The notes under the pieces are model-generated. The model was given only the letters and a program-made list of their open reading frames with translations, was not told the origin of the DNA and searched no databases. 64,000 nucleotides of DNA, from the NCBI GenBank assembly GCA_021513715.1, contig CP084167.1:2365555-2429554 (forward strand), given 5' to 3'. This document shows positions 28,766-36,501 of the stretch, one piece after another; within the stretch, counting starts at the first letter, position 1, and each line of letters starts with the position of its first letter. The translations under genes were made by a program, and so were the position numbers. The DNA comes from Candidatus Heimdallarchaeum endolithica (lineage in GTDB: Archaea > Asgardarchaeota > Heimdallarchaeia > Heimdallarchaeales > Heimdallarchaeaceae).

Positions 28766-29713
28766 ATGCTTTCTATCGTTATTCCCGTATATAATGAGGA
28801 AGAATCTCTTCCTTCACTTTACTCTGAGTTACAAGAAGTTCTTTCCTCACTCAACATCCAATACGAAATCATCTTTATAAACGATGGTTCTACTGATAAA
28901 AGCCTATCAGTTTTAAAAGAAATATATTCCAAAGATAGCTCACATATTAGAATTATTGACCTCCGCCGAAATTTTGGTCAGACTGCAGCTCTATTGGCTG
29001 GATTTCAACATGCTCGCGGCGATTTAGTATTATCTCTTGATGCAGATGGTCAGAACGACCCTCACGATATTCCGTTATTACTTAATACTTTGACAGAAGA
29101 AATAGATGTTATTTGTGGATGGCGTTATCCTCGTCACGATCCTTTTTTTCGCAAAATTCTCCCTTCTCGTGTCTCAAACTTTCTTAACCGAAAAATCAAT
29201 AATTTAGACATTCATGACAGCGGTTGTACTCTTAGACTGTACCGTATTGAGGCAGTAAAAAATCTCTCCTTAATGCGTGGAGAACATCGTTATATTCCTG
29301 CGATATTAAGTCATCAAGGATTTAACATTTCTGAAGTTAAAGTTAATCACCGCCCTCGTGTTAAAGGTAAAAGTAAATATGGTTTCAACCGTCTTTTTTC
29401 TGGTTTTTTCGATTTATTTATGATTAAGCTCTTATCTAACTATAACCAAAAACCTATTCGATTATTCGCTAAAATAGGCTTTTTATTCTTAATTACAGCT
29501 TTTTCTTTAGGAACCTATCTTTTAATAGTAAAATACGCTTTGGGGCAAGATATAGGTGATCGTCCTTTACTTTTACTAACTTTACTTCTTGGTTTGTCTG
29601 GTTTCCAATTCTTGCTTTCAGGCTTTATGACAGAACTAATTGTTAGACATACCAGTTATGTAAATAATCCAAGTACAGATATTACCTACCATATCAAAAA
29701 GATATATGAATAA
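28766..29713 (+). CDS. GT2 family membrane glycosyltransferase (polyprenyl-phosphate sugar transferase type)
   Basis: This 315-residue protein starts IVIPVYNEEESLP, then has FINDGSTDKS, LRRNFGQTAALLAGF and the metal/nucleotide motif SLDADGQNDP (about 90-99), all typical of GT-A fold family 2 enzymes of the Dpm1/GtrB/DesB type. Two hydrophobic helices follow (about 232-252 and 261-289), as in GtrB-like enzymes. The likely reaction is transfer of a sugar from a nucleotide sugar to a lipid phosphate on the cytoplasmic face of the membrane. Such lipid-linked sugars feed protein N-glycosylation, which the giant Asn-X-Ser/Thr-rich surface proteins here would need; that link is inference. Exact sugar unknown. 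Confidence 0.92.
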   Translation: MLSIVIPVYNEEESLPSLYSELQEVLSSLNIQYEIIFINDGSTDKSLSVLKEIYSKDSSHIRIIDLRRNFGQTAALLAGFQHARGDLVLSLDADGQNDPHDIPLLLNTLTEEIDVICGWRYPRHDPFFRKILPSRVSNFLNRKINNLDIHDSGCTLRLYRIEAVKNLSLMRGEHRYIPAILSHQGFNISEVKVNHRPRVKGKSKYGFNRLFSGFFDLFMIKLLSNYNQKPIRLFAKIGFLFLITAFSLGTYLLIVKYALGQDIGDRPLLLLTLLLGLSGFQFLLSGFMTELIVRHTSYVNNPSTDITYHIKKIYE

Positions 29714-29871
29714 TTCTTTCTTTCATTTTGTTTTATTGAAGTTTGTTTATTATTTACAAAGTTTTAAGTTTGATGTCTTTTGCAAGACCTCTTCTATAGT
29801 CTGTAAAGATTTATTAGAAATAATGATTCAAGGTAGAAAAAGAGTTTTTTGCTCTCTGTTTGCTTAGTAAT

Positions 29872-30534
29872 TTATATGGCTTTGAAATAGTATTTCTTGG
29901 GTTCATATATGTCTCCGCTTTTAATTAGGCTTTGTATAGCTTTTTCTACTTTCTCTCCTTCTTCACCTATTTTGTCTAATATCTCTTTCATACTTAATGC
30001 ATTTTCTGTTTCTTGTAAAAGTATTAGTACTTCTGCAGTAATTTTGTTTAATGATTCTTGTTCTTCACTTTCTTCAAAAGTTTGTTTTTCTTCTTTTATT
30101 TTTATTCCTTTTTTTGTATATCTCTTTGCTCTGACTAATCTTAGGTATATTTCTTTGTCTATGCTTTCAATTTTCATGGGTCTCTCTGGTAATACGAAAA
30201 TTTCCTCTTCGTTTCCTCTTGGTTTCCCAATTACGTCTATTTGTTCACCTTTGTCAAACCTATTAAGTTCAGCTGCACTAAGTTCCCAAGCTTTGACTGC
30301 AATTACCCCTGTTCCATCGTCTACTGATAACATAGTATAATCTTTCTTTCCTTCAATTCCTTCAGAATGATATTTGTCTACGATTGTTCCAACTATTCTT
30401 ACCCTTTCAATCAACTCTCCATTTTTTGTAAGAATGGCCATTTGAAAAGGATTTTCAGGGTCTGTTCTGAGTGTACCATTAATCAAATCATAAATATAAA
30501 CAATTATAGCAGGAGGTGATACGAATTGACTCAT
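29872..30534 (-). CDS. RPA32-like single-stranded-DNA-binding protein (OB fold plus winged helix)
   Basis: In this 220-residue protein, residues about 40-120 form an OB fold (VRIVGTIVDKYHSEG, YTMLSVDDGTGVIAVKAWE, GEQIDVIGKPR). A charged linker follows, then a C-terminal winged-helix domain (about 160-218: ITAEVLILLQETENALSMKE ... KSGDIYEPKKYYFK). This is the layout of eukaryotic RPA32 and its archaeal relatives, which bind single-stranded DNA and recruit replication or repair factors. No large RPA subunit is in the window. An A/T-rich box near 30556 lies about 22-26 nt before the ATG, again suggesting a leaderless mRNA. Confidence 0.87.
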   Translation of the reverse strand: MSQFVSPPAIIVYIYDLINGTLRTDPENPFQMAILTKNGELIERVRIVGTIVDKYHSEGIEGKKDYTMLSVDDGTGVIAVKAWELSAAELNRFDKGEQIDVIGKPRGNEEEIFVLPERPMKIESIDKEIYLRLVRAKRYTKKGIKIKEEKQTFEESEEQESLNKITAEVLILLQETENALSMKEILDKIGEEGEKVEKAIQSLIKSGDIYEPKKYYFKAI

Positions 30535-30724
30535 AGTTTAACCTATTGATATAGATTAAAAATGTTTACTACTTTTACTTTTTTGCCCTTACCTCTTTAA
30601 GCAAAAAACTAACTGGCTTTTTTGGCTATTTATCTGTTTTCTCTTCTTATCTTTTATTTTAGTATAGCTGATAAAAAATTTAAGAGGTTATCGAACTTTC
30701 AATAAAAAGTTTTTTTATTCTCTT

Positions 30725-30834
30725 TAGTACTTCCGAATTATCTCAAAAAGTATAAATTGAGAACACCCCAATGATAGTATGAACGCCTATAATTTTAACC
30801 TATAGAAATCGGTCAACTTATTGCGGAAGTACTA
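30725..30834. mobile_element. 110-bp MITE-like element
   Basis: Perfect 11-bp terminal inverted repeats (TAGTACTTCCG at 30725-30735, CGGAAGTACTA at 30824-30834) bound 110 bp with no ORF. The element is flanked by a 6-bp direct repeat TCTCTT (30719-30724 and 30835-30840), as expected for a target-site duplication. The rest of the 30535-30882 gap holds the RPA promoter and nothing else I recognise. A transposase recognising these ends is not in the window. Confidence 0.75.
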
Positions 30835-30882
30835 TCTCTTTAAGGAAATGTTAAAGTTCACCTCAAATCTTGGTACACAAAG

Positions 30883-31089
30883 ATGAAAAAGCAAAACCTT
30901 TTTTTATTAATGTCAATTTTATTTACTCTCATCTTTTCCATTGTAATTATAGGGGATCCTACTAATGCACAATTAAACGGACAGAAACAAGAAAAAGATT
31001 CTTCTTTTTACTCCTCTACAATTAAACATGATTTAATTGGACATGCCCTTCTGTTTTTGTTAAGTTCCAACAATACTAATAATTTCTAG
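30883..31089 (+). CDS. Possible small secreted protein (68 aa)
   Basis: The sequence begins with Met-Lys-Lys and a hydrophobic stretch (FLLMSILFTLIFSIVIIG) ending near an Ala, like a signal peptide and similar in style to the start of the subtilase in this window. The mature part would be only about 40 polar residues. No clear Shine-Dalgarno sequence precedes it. It starts 48 bp after the MITE-like element and its 3' end overlaps the convergent membrane-protein gene by 14 nt. It could be a truncated gene. Function unknown. Confidence 0.35.
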   Translation: MKKQNLFLLMSILFTLIFSIVIIGDPTNAQLNGQKQEKDSSFYSSTIKHDLIGHALLFLLSSNNTNNF

Positions 31090-31813
31090 TAAGTTTTGTT
31101 TCGAGAACAATGGTAGGTTTATAAATAGAATCATAGAAGAACTTTATTCCAATAAAAAGCAAGAAAACGACTTCTAAATAAGCATAAATAATTAGCATAG
31201 TTACTCCTAAGTCCAACGAATTAGGCTGGTTTTCCCTAAGTCCAAGAGAAATGAGCGTGAAACCTAGACAGTAAAATATGGCATAAGTTATTGCATAAAG
31301 AAAAAGGAGAAATGTACCATATTTTTTTACTGGTAAAGCTAGAATGCGGTATGACTTAAACAGAACTTTGATTCGAATAAAACTAAAAATTGAGAAGAGA
31401 AATAAAAGCAGTAAAGGATGAAATGTTATCATCTTTAATTCTACTGTGTGTTGTAGAATGTTGGTGAAAACAAATAAGATTAAAAGAAGGGGAAAAACTT
31501 TTCCATCTTTAATTTCTTCTGAAAATGCAGACCCAACTCGATTAACAGGAAAATAAAGAAATAAAAAACCTATAGTATAGCTAATATTGCTGATAATTAC
31601 CAAAGGAAGAGAAATTTCAGCATCAAATAAATTATATTTCCCAAATAAGATATACATTAATATCCTCTCATCATAAGCAGTTAAAAAATCAGCAGTATCA
31701 AAGCGAATAAGCCGTATAATGAAAATAATAGCTGTTAAAAAGAGCATTATTCCAATAATAAAATTAAAAGAAGAGATATTATTTTTTTGGTGATTTTGTT
31801 CTTCATTTAACAT
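31076..31813 (-). CDS. Polytopic membrane protein of unknown function
   Basis: This 245-residue protein has six or seven hydrophobic helices, for example FNFIIGIMLFLTAIIFIIRL near the N-terminus, PLVIISNISYTIGFLFLYF, FPLLLILFVFTNIL, PLLLLFLFSIFSF, LLFLYAITYAIFYCLGF and MLIIYAYLEVVFLLFIG. I see no enzyme or transporter motif. A TATA-like TAAAATATAT on the minus strand near 31836 lies about 23 nt upstream of the ATG. Membrane location is well supported; the family is not recognised. Confidence 0.75.
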   Translation of the reverse strand: MLNEEQNHQKNNISSFNFIIGIMLFLTAIIFIIRLIRFDTADFLTAYDERILMYILFGKYNLFDAEISLPLVIISNISYTIGFLFLYFPVNRVGSAFSEEIKDGKVFPLLLILFVFTNILQHTVELKMITFHPLLLLFLFSIFSFIRIKVLFKSYRILALPVKKYGTFLLFLYAITYAIFYCLGFTLISLGLRENQPNSLDLGVTMLIIYAYLEVVFLLFIGIKFFYDSIYKPTIVLETKLTRNY

Positions 31814-32218
31814 AAAAACAACAAAACATTATATATTTTAAAAATGTGTAATATCAAAATTAAAATGGTTAAAAAGTGATTTATAAGCATTAAAAATAAA
31901 TTCTTAACTAGATCAAATAAAAATTGTAAAGATTATTTAATTATTTACTCATATGAGTGTAGAAATGACATATTGTTATTAGTAACTACCTACTACATTA
32001 TCGTGCTGAAATAAATCAAATATAGACATTGGTTTTTCCTATTATAAAGCAGAGAAATTCAGTTGTCACATTTTAACATTAAAACAATAAAAACGAATGT
32101 GTTTTGTGTATCTTACCAAGAGCATTATTTGAAATAAATATATTTTCCTTAAGTCCTCATTCATTTATTCATTTCAAAATTGACTTCTCTTGCTAATTAT
32201 TTGTTCAGAAAATAGTTT
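31814..32218. other. Intergenic region, no feature seen
   Basis: This AT-rich spacer has no supportable gene. It contains the promoter of the membrane-protein gene at its left end and the 3' flank of tRNA-Phe at its right end. Nothing else is recognised. Confidence 0.5.
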
Positions 32219-32339
32219 TGGAGCCTCAGGCGTGATTTGAACACGCGACACCCGGATTGCTGCACAAGTGCTGAAACAGTTTAGTTTTTCAGCGTTTTTG
32301 GTTCTTCAGTCCGGCGCTCTCCCGCTGAGCTACTGAGGC
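32219..32339 (-). tRNA. tRNA-Phe (GAA) with 46-nt intron
   Basis: Acceptor GCCTCAG pairs with CTGAGGC, followed by T at the discriminator position and an encoded CCA. The D arm is GCTC/GAGC and the T arm GCGTG/CACGC with loop TTCAAAT. The anticodon stem CCGGA/TCCGG holds the loop CTGAAGA, giving GAA (Phe). The intron at 32303-32258 lies at 37/38 with 3' bulge CAA after GCAG, as in tRNA-Asn. The U73 discriminator is odd, since A73 is usual for tRNA-Phe. Confidence 0.9.
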
Positions 32340-32447
32340 ACTTGGTTTGTTTTAGGGCTTAAAACACTGTTGTACTTGAAGTCTTTTTTACTCGTGTTTT
32401 GTCCCGTTTTTTACAAATGTTTCCCTTTTAAAAATTTTTCTAATTAC

Positions 32448-32465
32448 TAGTGCTTCTGAATTATC
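32448..32465 (+). repeat. Diverged copy of the MITE end
   Basis: TAGTGCTTCTGAATTATC matches the left end of the 110-bp element (30725-30742) at 16 of 18 positions. No matching inverted end was found nearby, so it may be a solo or decayed end. Confidence 0.45.
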
Positions 32466-32525
32466 GTGACAACTATTAATTTAATGGACCAGGTGACAAA
32501 TTTTTCCTATATCTATTTTTTTGAG

Positions 32526-33454
32526 CTAATTAATGTAATCGTTTAACTTACTGTTCTTGTTTAACCAGTATTTTTTTCCAAACAATTTCTTTATTTTTGG
32601 GATTTTTTTATTTGGTGCAAAGATTTCATCTATATATTCACACATTCTACATTTTTCTTCACAAAAAGCTCTTTCTTTAATTACACAAGGTAATTGTTCT
32701 TCGATTTTTACTTTCACAACAAAAGATATAACCTTACTAATCCTCTTTAGTTCTATGTTATCCTCAGTAAAATCTAATATTACTCGTTTCTTTTCATTAT
32801 TGTTGTTTAGGTACCACAGTTCAGGAACGATTTCGATGTTAGGTTTCTTTTTTCTAAGGATTTCAGAGTAGGTTAGAACTTGCTTTTTGTCTCTGAACGA
32901 TTTTTCTCTTGTTTTTAGTTCTATCACTCTTATTGCTTTTCGATCTACTGTCCAAGCTAAAATGTCTATTCGACCTGTTAAAAGAAATTTCTCTGATAAT
33001 TCATACTCAATTTTATATTCAGTTCCGATAACAAGAGAAATTAGTCTTCCGTTATTAGTTTCTTCAACTAAAGTAGAACAAAACATAGCTAAAGAGCGTA
33101 AATTAAAATAAAGCTCATCGTCAAACTTTACTTCTTTTTCTCTCTCAATTATACAATCAAAGTCCTTCTCTCCATCAGGAAAGAAAAATCTTTCCTACAC
33201 TCATTTAGAGCAGAAAAAAAAGATTCTTGGACGGATAATTTTTCTTGTATATAAAAATGTTCTACTAAGTCGAAATTATTTGATAAAACAGATTGTAGAA
33301 GTAGATGGTAAAAAGTTCCTAATTCCATAGACCGTGTAGAAGCATACTCTCTTAATTTATTCATTTTAAGTAGAAGAGCGATATAAGGTCTAATTGTACA
33401 AAAATCATCATCAAGAACATCAGTAACGCTAATACGAATAGGTTTAGAGATCAT
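32526..33454 (-). pseudogene. Cas4-like Fe-S PD-(D/E)XK nuclease split by a frameshift
   Basis: Two frames on the minus strand join into one Cas4/RecB-like protein of about 309 residues. The upstream frame (33454 to 33149) gives ISVTDVLDDDFC and LGTFYHLLLQS, the N-terminal Cys and His motifs. The downstream frame, readable from about 33165 to 32526, gives GRIDILAW, VIELKTREKSF and QVLTYSE (D, E-x-K and Q motifs). It ends with a three-Cys cluster FCEEKCRMC preceded by another Cys. The frames differ by one base around a T-rich run (near 33168-33175), so one base is missing relative to an intact gene. Start choice: ATG 33454, or a leaderless GTG at 33463. No cas1, cas2 or CRISPR array is near, so it is probably a stand-alone Cas4-like exonuclease. 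A sequencing error would also explain the break. Confidence 0.75.
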
Positions 33455-33669
33455 GTTACTCACACTAATTATTAATTTTTGAATTAATTTATAAAAAAGG
33501 AAAAAGAGAATTATTAAAAAAGAATATAAAAAAATCCTATGAAAACAAGTATTCCAAACAGTGAAAACATAAAAAGGAAATAAAGAGAATAGGAAGGGAT
33601 TATTTGAATTAATTATAATAATAGTTGTAAAAAGCATGTATTGAGTGTACATAAAGTAAAGATAGGAGA

Positions 33670-33969
33670 TTAAGTGATTTCTTTCAATTTTTTTAATATC
33701 TCAACAACTTTCTTTCCTCTAGTAGTAAGCGAAAAAAACCTGCGGTTGTAAGGGGGTTCTTTTTTTTCATTAATCAGTTCCTGATCTAAAAGTTTGCGAA
33801 CAGCGGTATAAATAGCTGTTTGCCCAATTTTTACAGTATCCTTAATAATACTTGATAAATTAGCGTTCTTCTTTTCATCTAAATAAATGAGAATATGTAT
33901 CGCTCCTTTTTGTTCTAGGGTTGCTATCAATTCTTTGAAAGAATAGTTCTCAGTGTCATTCATACGCAT
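33670..33969 (-). CDS. Winged-helix DNA-binding regulator (99 aa)
   Basis: The helix-turn-helix is at about residues 34-66 (ANLSSIIKDTVKIGQTAIYT, VRKLLDQELI) and the wing at about 67-84 (NEKKEPPYNRRFFSLTTRG), in the MarR/PadR/HxlR style of small archaeal regulators. A C-terminal helix could dimerise. It is divergent from the ParA operon across 164 bp, so it may control itself and that operon; this is inference from layout. A TATA-like TATATATT on the minus strand near 33987 places the transcript start near 33961, which would favour the in-frame ATG at 33963 (MNDTEN) over the ATG at 33969. Confidence 0.85.
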   Translation of the reverse strand: MRMNDTENYSFKELIATLEQKGAIHILIYLDEKKNANLSSIIKDTVKIGQTAIYTAVRKLLDQELINEKKEPPYNRRFFSLTTRGKKVVEILKKLKEIT

Positions 33970-34133
33970 TTAACACCGTTAGAATATATAAAACATGTCT
34001 TCGTCTTAACAATTAACGTAATTATAAAAACAAAAGTTTAAATAATATATTGTAGATAAACTAAATGAGTATTTATTCTTCAGTAATAGATATTCAGAGC
34101 GACGGAAGTGATAAAACATGAAAGGAGAAAAAA
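33970..34133. promoter_or_regulatory. Divergent promoter region between regulator and ParA operon
   Basis: It carries a minus-strand TATA-like box near 33983-33992 and a plus-strand AAATAATATATTG near 34035-34047. The plus transcript would have a leader of about 65 nt ending in AAAGGAG, 7 nt before the ATG at 34134. No clear operator palindrome was seen. Confidence 0.45.
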
Positions 34134-34409
34134 ATGCGAAAAAAAGAAAAAGGAAAAAAAACTTTTATTCATTATTTAGTCGCTCCAGACAATAAAAGGG
34201 AAGAAGAACAGTTTGCTTACAAAACTCTTAAACATTCTATAAAGGACAGAATCTTATTTAATCCTTCGAGTACTTTTACTTTTCACTTCTATGATAGAGT
34301 CCAAGATTTTTTGCTTTCTTTAAAAACCATTTCACAGATTATTTTTTTAGAAATTTATATTTTTTTTAATCTTCCTTCATTTCACATATATGGAGGGAAT
34401 AAGAAATGA
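34134..34409 (+). CDS. Small basic protein, first gene of ParA operon
   Basis: This 91-residue protein of unknown family follows a good Shine-Dalgarno sequence (AAAGGAG, 7 nt upstream). The N-terminus is Lys-rich. The C-terminal part has a hydrophobic stretch (ISQIIFLEIYIFFNLPSFHI). Its stop overlaps the next start as ATGA at 34406-34409, which argues that it is translated and coupled to the next gene. Confidence 0.6.
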   Translation: MRKKEKGKKTFIHYLVAPDNKREEEQFAYKTLKHSIKDRILFNPSSTFTFHFYDRVQDFLLSLKTISQIIFLEIYIFFNLPSFHIYGGNKK

Positions 34410-35542
34410 CAATAACTGAGAATGAAACAATACAGCAGGAATCACCTATAGAATTCACTACAACTGTATTAACAAGATTCAAAATTCGTTTTCCACAAGA
34501 GAATTGCGATATTAAAGGAGGAGAGGAGTATCATATTTACTTGGAAAATTTGAGTAACGATACAGTAGGCAAACAAGGAGTTGATTTACCTATCACTCAA
34601 ACAAAGGGTGGGAAACTAGAATTCACTTTATCTCATCGATTGAGGAAGTTGTTCAGTGTTGGAGACAAAGTAAAAGTTAAAGTTGTTAGCGCTACTGAAG
34701 AATTTTATTCTCCAGATAATTTTTTAGGAGAAAAACCAAACGAGCTAACAGACTTTTTAGGAAAAAAATTGTCAGTTGTTTTTCTTTATAGAATAGGAGA
34801 AAATAGAGGTTTAATTGCTAGCGAATGCGAAAAAGAAGAAAAAATGAAGGAACTAGAAAGCATAGAAGAGACATATGCTTTACTTACTCCAGAAAAGACA
34901 AGAAAAGGAAATAATGGGAGAATAAAAATACAAACGGAAATGTATGATGATCATGCCGTTACTCGTTTTTTCATAAAAATGAAAAAATATAATTTGTTTA
35001 AGCAGAAGGAAGGTTTCTATCCTGTGGATTATTATTTATTAATTAAGAACCAAGAACCAATTACTGTATACGTTTGTCTAATGGTTATTACCACGCATGG
35101 GGTGTATAAATTCCTATTAGCATCAAAAATAGTCAAAGAGTTTGAGCGATTTCTTACTTCAAAATTGAATATTTATACTATTAGAGATAAATTATACGAA
35201 TTAGAAAAAAAAGTAGAAAAAATAGTTTATGACTCTTTCAATTCTAAGTTAAGAAAAGAAGAGGAAGAGATAGGCAACTACTTTTCGACTAGTACTATGC
35301 TTGAGATAATGGATCATTCTTCTTCCTATGTGCTCAAAGCAATTCTTGCTCTGAACACTAATAATATAATTTCTAGAGATGGGATAGAAGAATATGTGGA
35401 AAAGGAATATAATATCAGTGATAAGGAATACATCACGTATTCTCTATTGTATTTATTGGAAAAGGGGATAATACGAAGGATTACTGCAGCCAATGGCAAA
35501 ACTTGTTTTTCATTGGTGAAAATAGATGACAAGAAAAAGTAA
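34406..35542 (+). CDS. ParA-operon protein with probable C-terminal winged helix (378 aa)
   Basis: Start chosen by GGAGG at 34391-34395 and the ATGA overlap with the gene before. The N-terminal 150 residues look beta-rich (FTTTVLTRFKIRFPQEN, LPITQTKGGKLEFTLSHRL, GDKVKVKVVS). A Lys/Glu-rich helical middle follows. The last 90 residues (SSSYVLKAILALNTNNIISR ... LLEKGIIRRITAANGKTCFS) read like a winged-helix DNA-binding domain. The 3' end overlaps the ParA-like gene by 17 nt. Position and the possible DNA-binding domain suggest a ParB-like or adaptor partner of the ATPase. That is inference; I do not recognise the family. Confidence 0.8.
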   Translation: MTITENETIQQESPIEFTTTVLTRFKIRFPQENCDIKGGEEYHIYLENLSNDTVGKQGVDLPITQTKGGKLEFTLSHRLRKLFSVGDKVKVKVVSATEEFYSPDNFLGEKPNELTDFLGKKLSVVFLYRIGENRGLIASECEKEEKMKELESIEETYALLTPEKTRKGNNGRIKIQTEMYDDHAVTRFFIKMKKYNLFKQKEGFYPVDYYLLIKNQEPITVYVCLMVITTHGVYKFLLASKIVKEFERFLTSKLNIYTIRDKLYELEKKVEKIVYDSFNSKLRKEEEEIGNYFSTSTMLEIMDHSSSYVLKAILALNTNNIISRDGIEEYVEKEYNISDKEYITYSLLYLLEKGIIRRITAANGKTCFSLVKIDDKKK

Positions 35543-36341
35543 ATTACTAACTCTCTTCTCATTTGAAGGGGGAACAGGAAAAACCATGCTCGCGTTAAAC
35601 ATGGGAAAAATGTTTGTGCGAGAAAAAAAGAAAACACTAGTTGTTGAATTGGATATATTTAATCCTAGCTATCACTATCTTCTGAATAAAAAAGTGGAGA
35701 AGGAGAAATATTTAACCCATTGGTTATTAAAAAGGAATATTTCAGACTCTTCAAAACGTAAAAATTTCGATGACTGTATATTAGAGCATGAAACAGGAAT
35801 AGATTTTGCTATTGTAGAACCTGTTTTGACTCTCAATGAAATCAATAATAGATATACTACACTCACTGCAGACACATTCCTAGATTTTTTGATGGGCTTG
35901 ATAGTAGAAATGAAAATAAAATACGACTTTATAATCATAGATTGTCCTAGTACTTTGAATATATTCAGCGTAAATGCAATATTTGTAGCTGATAAACCAA
36001 TATTAGTCGCAAGTCCCAACTTGTTCTTGCTAAAAGCGAATGCGGAAAGGATAGCCCATTTCCCAGAGTATGTTAAAATCAAACCTTTGGACATCATCGT
36101 AAATAATTTCAAAAACACATCCACACCAAATGAAATGAAACAAAAAATAATGGATATATTGAATCTATCTTTCGATAATCAAATAATCATATTAGAACAT
36201 TCTACTACTTATTTTAACGATGTGGTAACAGAAAAAAAACTGTTTTTAGATCCAGAACGAGACTATGTATTATATAATTGCATTTTCAACTATGTACGCT
36301 CTTATACAAGAGAACAAAAAGACCCCCCAATTCAATTATAA
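35526..36341 (+). CDS. ParA/MinD-like ATPase with variant Walker A
   Basis: This 271-residue ATPase belongs to the deviant Walker (SIMIBI) class. LFSFEGGTGKTMLALNMGK (residues 10-28) is the P-loop. TLVVELDIFNPSY is the switch-type strand, and FIIIDCPSTLN (about 135-145) is Walker B. Then follow VADKPILVASPN and IIVNNF. Classical ParA/MinD have a signature Lys at the position filled here by Glu14 (KGGxGKT becomes EGGTGKT), so dimer activation may differ. Known relatives segregate plasmids or chromosomes, or place complexes in the cell. A tandem dyad repeat lies 70 bp downstream. It is the last gene of a three-gene operon. Confidence 0.9.
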   Translation: MTRKSKLLTLFSFEGGTGKTMLALNMGKMFVREKKKTLVVELDIFNPSYHYLLNKKVEKEKYLTHWLLKRNISDSSKRKNFDDCILEHETGIDFAIVEPVLTLNEINNRYTTLTADTFLDFLMGLIVEMKIKYDFIIIDCPSTLNIFSVNAIFVADKPILVASPNLFLLKANAERIAHFPEYVKIKPLDIIVNNFKNTSTPNEMKQKIMDILNLSFDNQIIILEHSTTYFNDVVTEKKLFLDPERDYVLYNCIFNYVRSYTREQKDPPIQL

Positions 36342-36411
36342 TTAAATTATTTTTTACTAATCTATTATTTATTAAATTATTAAGAAAAACATTATTCTGT
36401 TTTGACTTAGT

Positions 36412-36470
36412 TTTTTTGTCTATACGTTCTATCGACACATGGATTTTTTGTCTATACGTTTTATCGACAC
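36412..36470. repeat. Tandem 27-bp dyad (iteron-like) repeat
   Basis: Two copies (36412-36438 and 36444-36470, period 32 bp) differ at one base. The core TGTCTATACGTTYTATCGACA is an imperfect palindrome with TGTC/GACA and ATA/TAT half-sites. It lies between the convergent ParA-like and HEPN-type genes. It could be a binding site for a dimeric protein, for example a centromere-like site. Confidence 0.7.
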
Positions 36471-36501
36471 TTGTCTGATCAAAGCTAATGAAAAGTTATT
36501 A

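Noticed and set aside
29897..30340. Plus-strand 147-codon frame
   Set aside because: It is antisense to the RPA32-like gene, which has clear domains; the frame is Ser/Ile-rich shadow sequence.
33149..33180. Programmed -1 frameshift in the Cas4-like gene
   Set aside because: The T-rich run is not a proper X-XXY-YYZ slippery heptamer in the upstream frame and no downstream pseudoknot was apparent; mutation or sequencing error is simpler.
33464..33652. Hydrophobic N-terminal extension of the Cas4-like upstream frame
   Set aside because: Cas4-type motifs start at ISVTDVL; the 60 residues before look like translated AT-rich spacer and a TATA-like box (near 33490) lies within them.
36412..36470. 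CRISPR array
   Set aside because: There are only two repeats with a 5-bp gap and each is a dyad; there is no spacer series, and the Cas4-like gene nearby has no cas1 or cas2.
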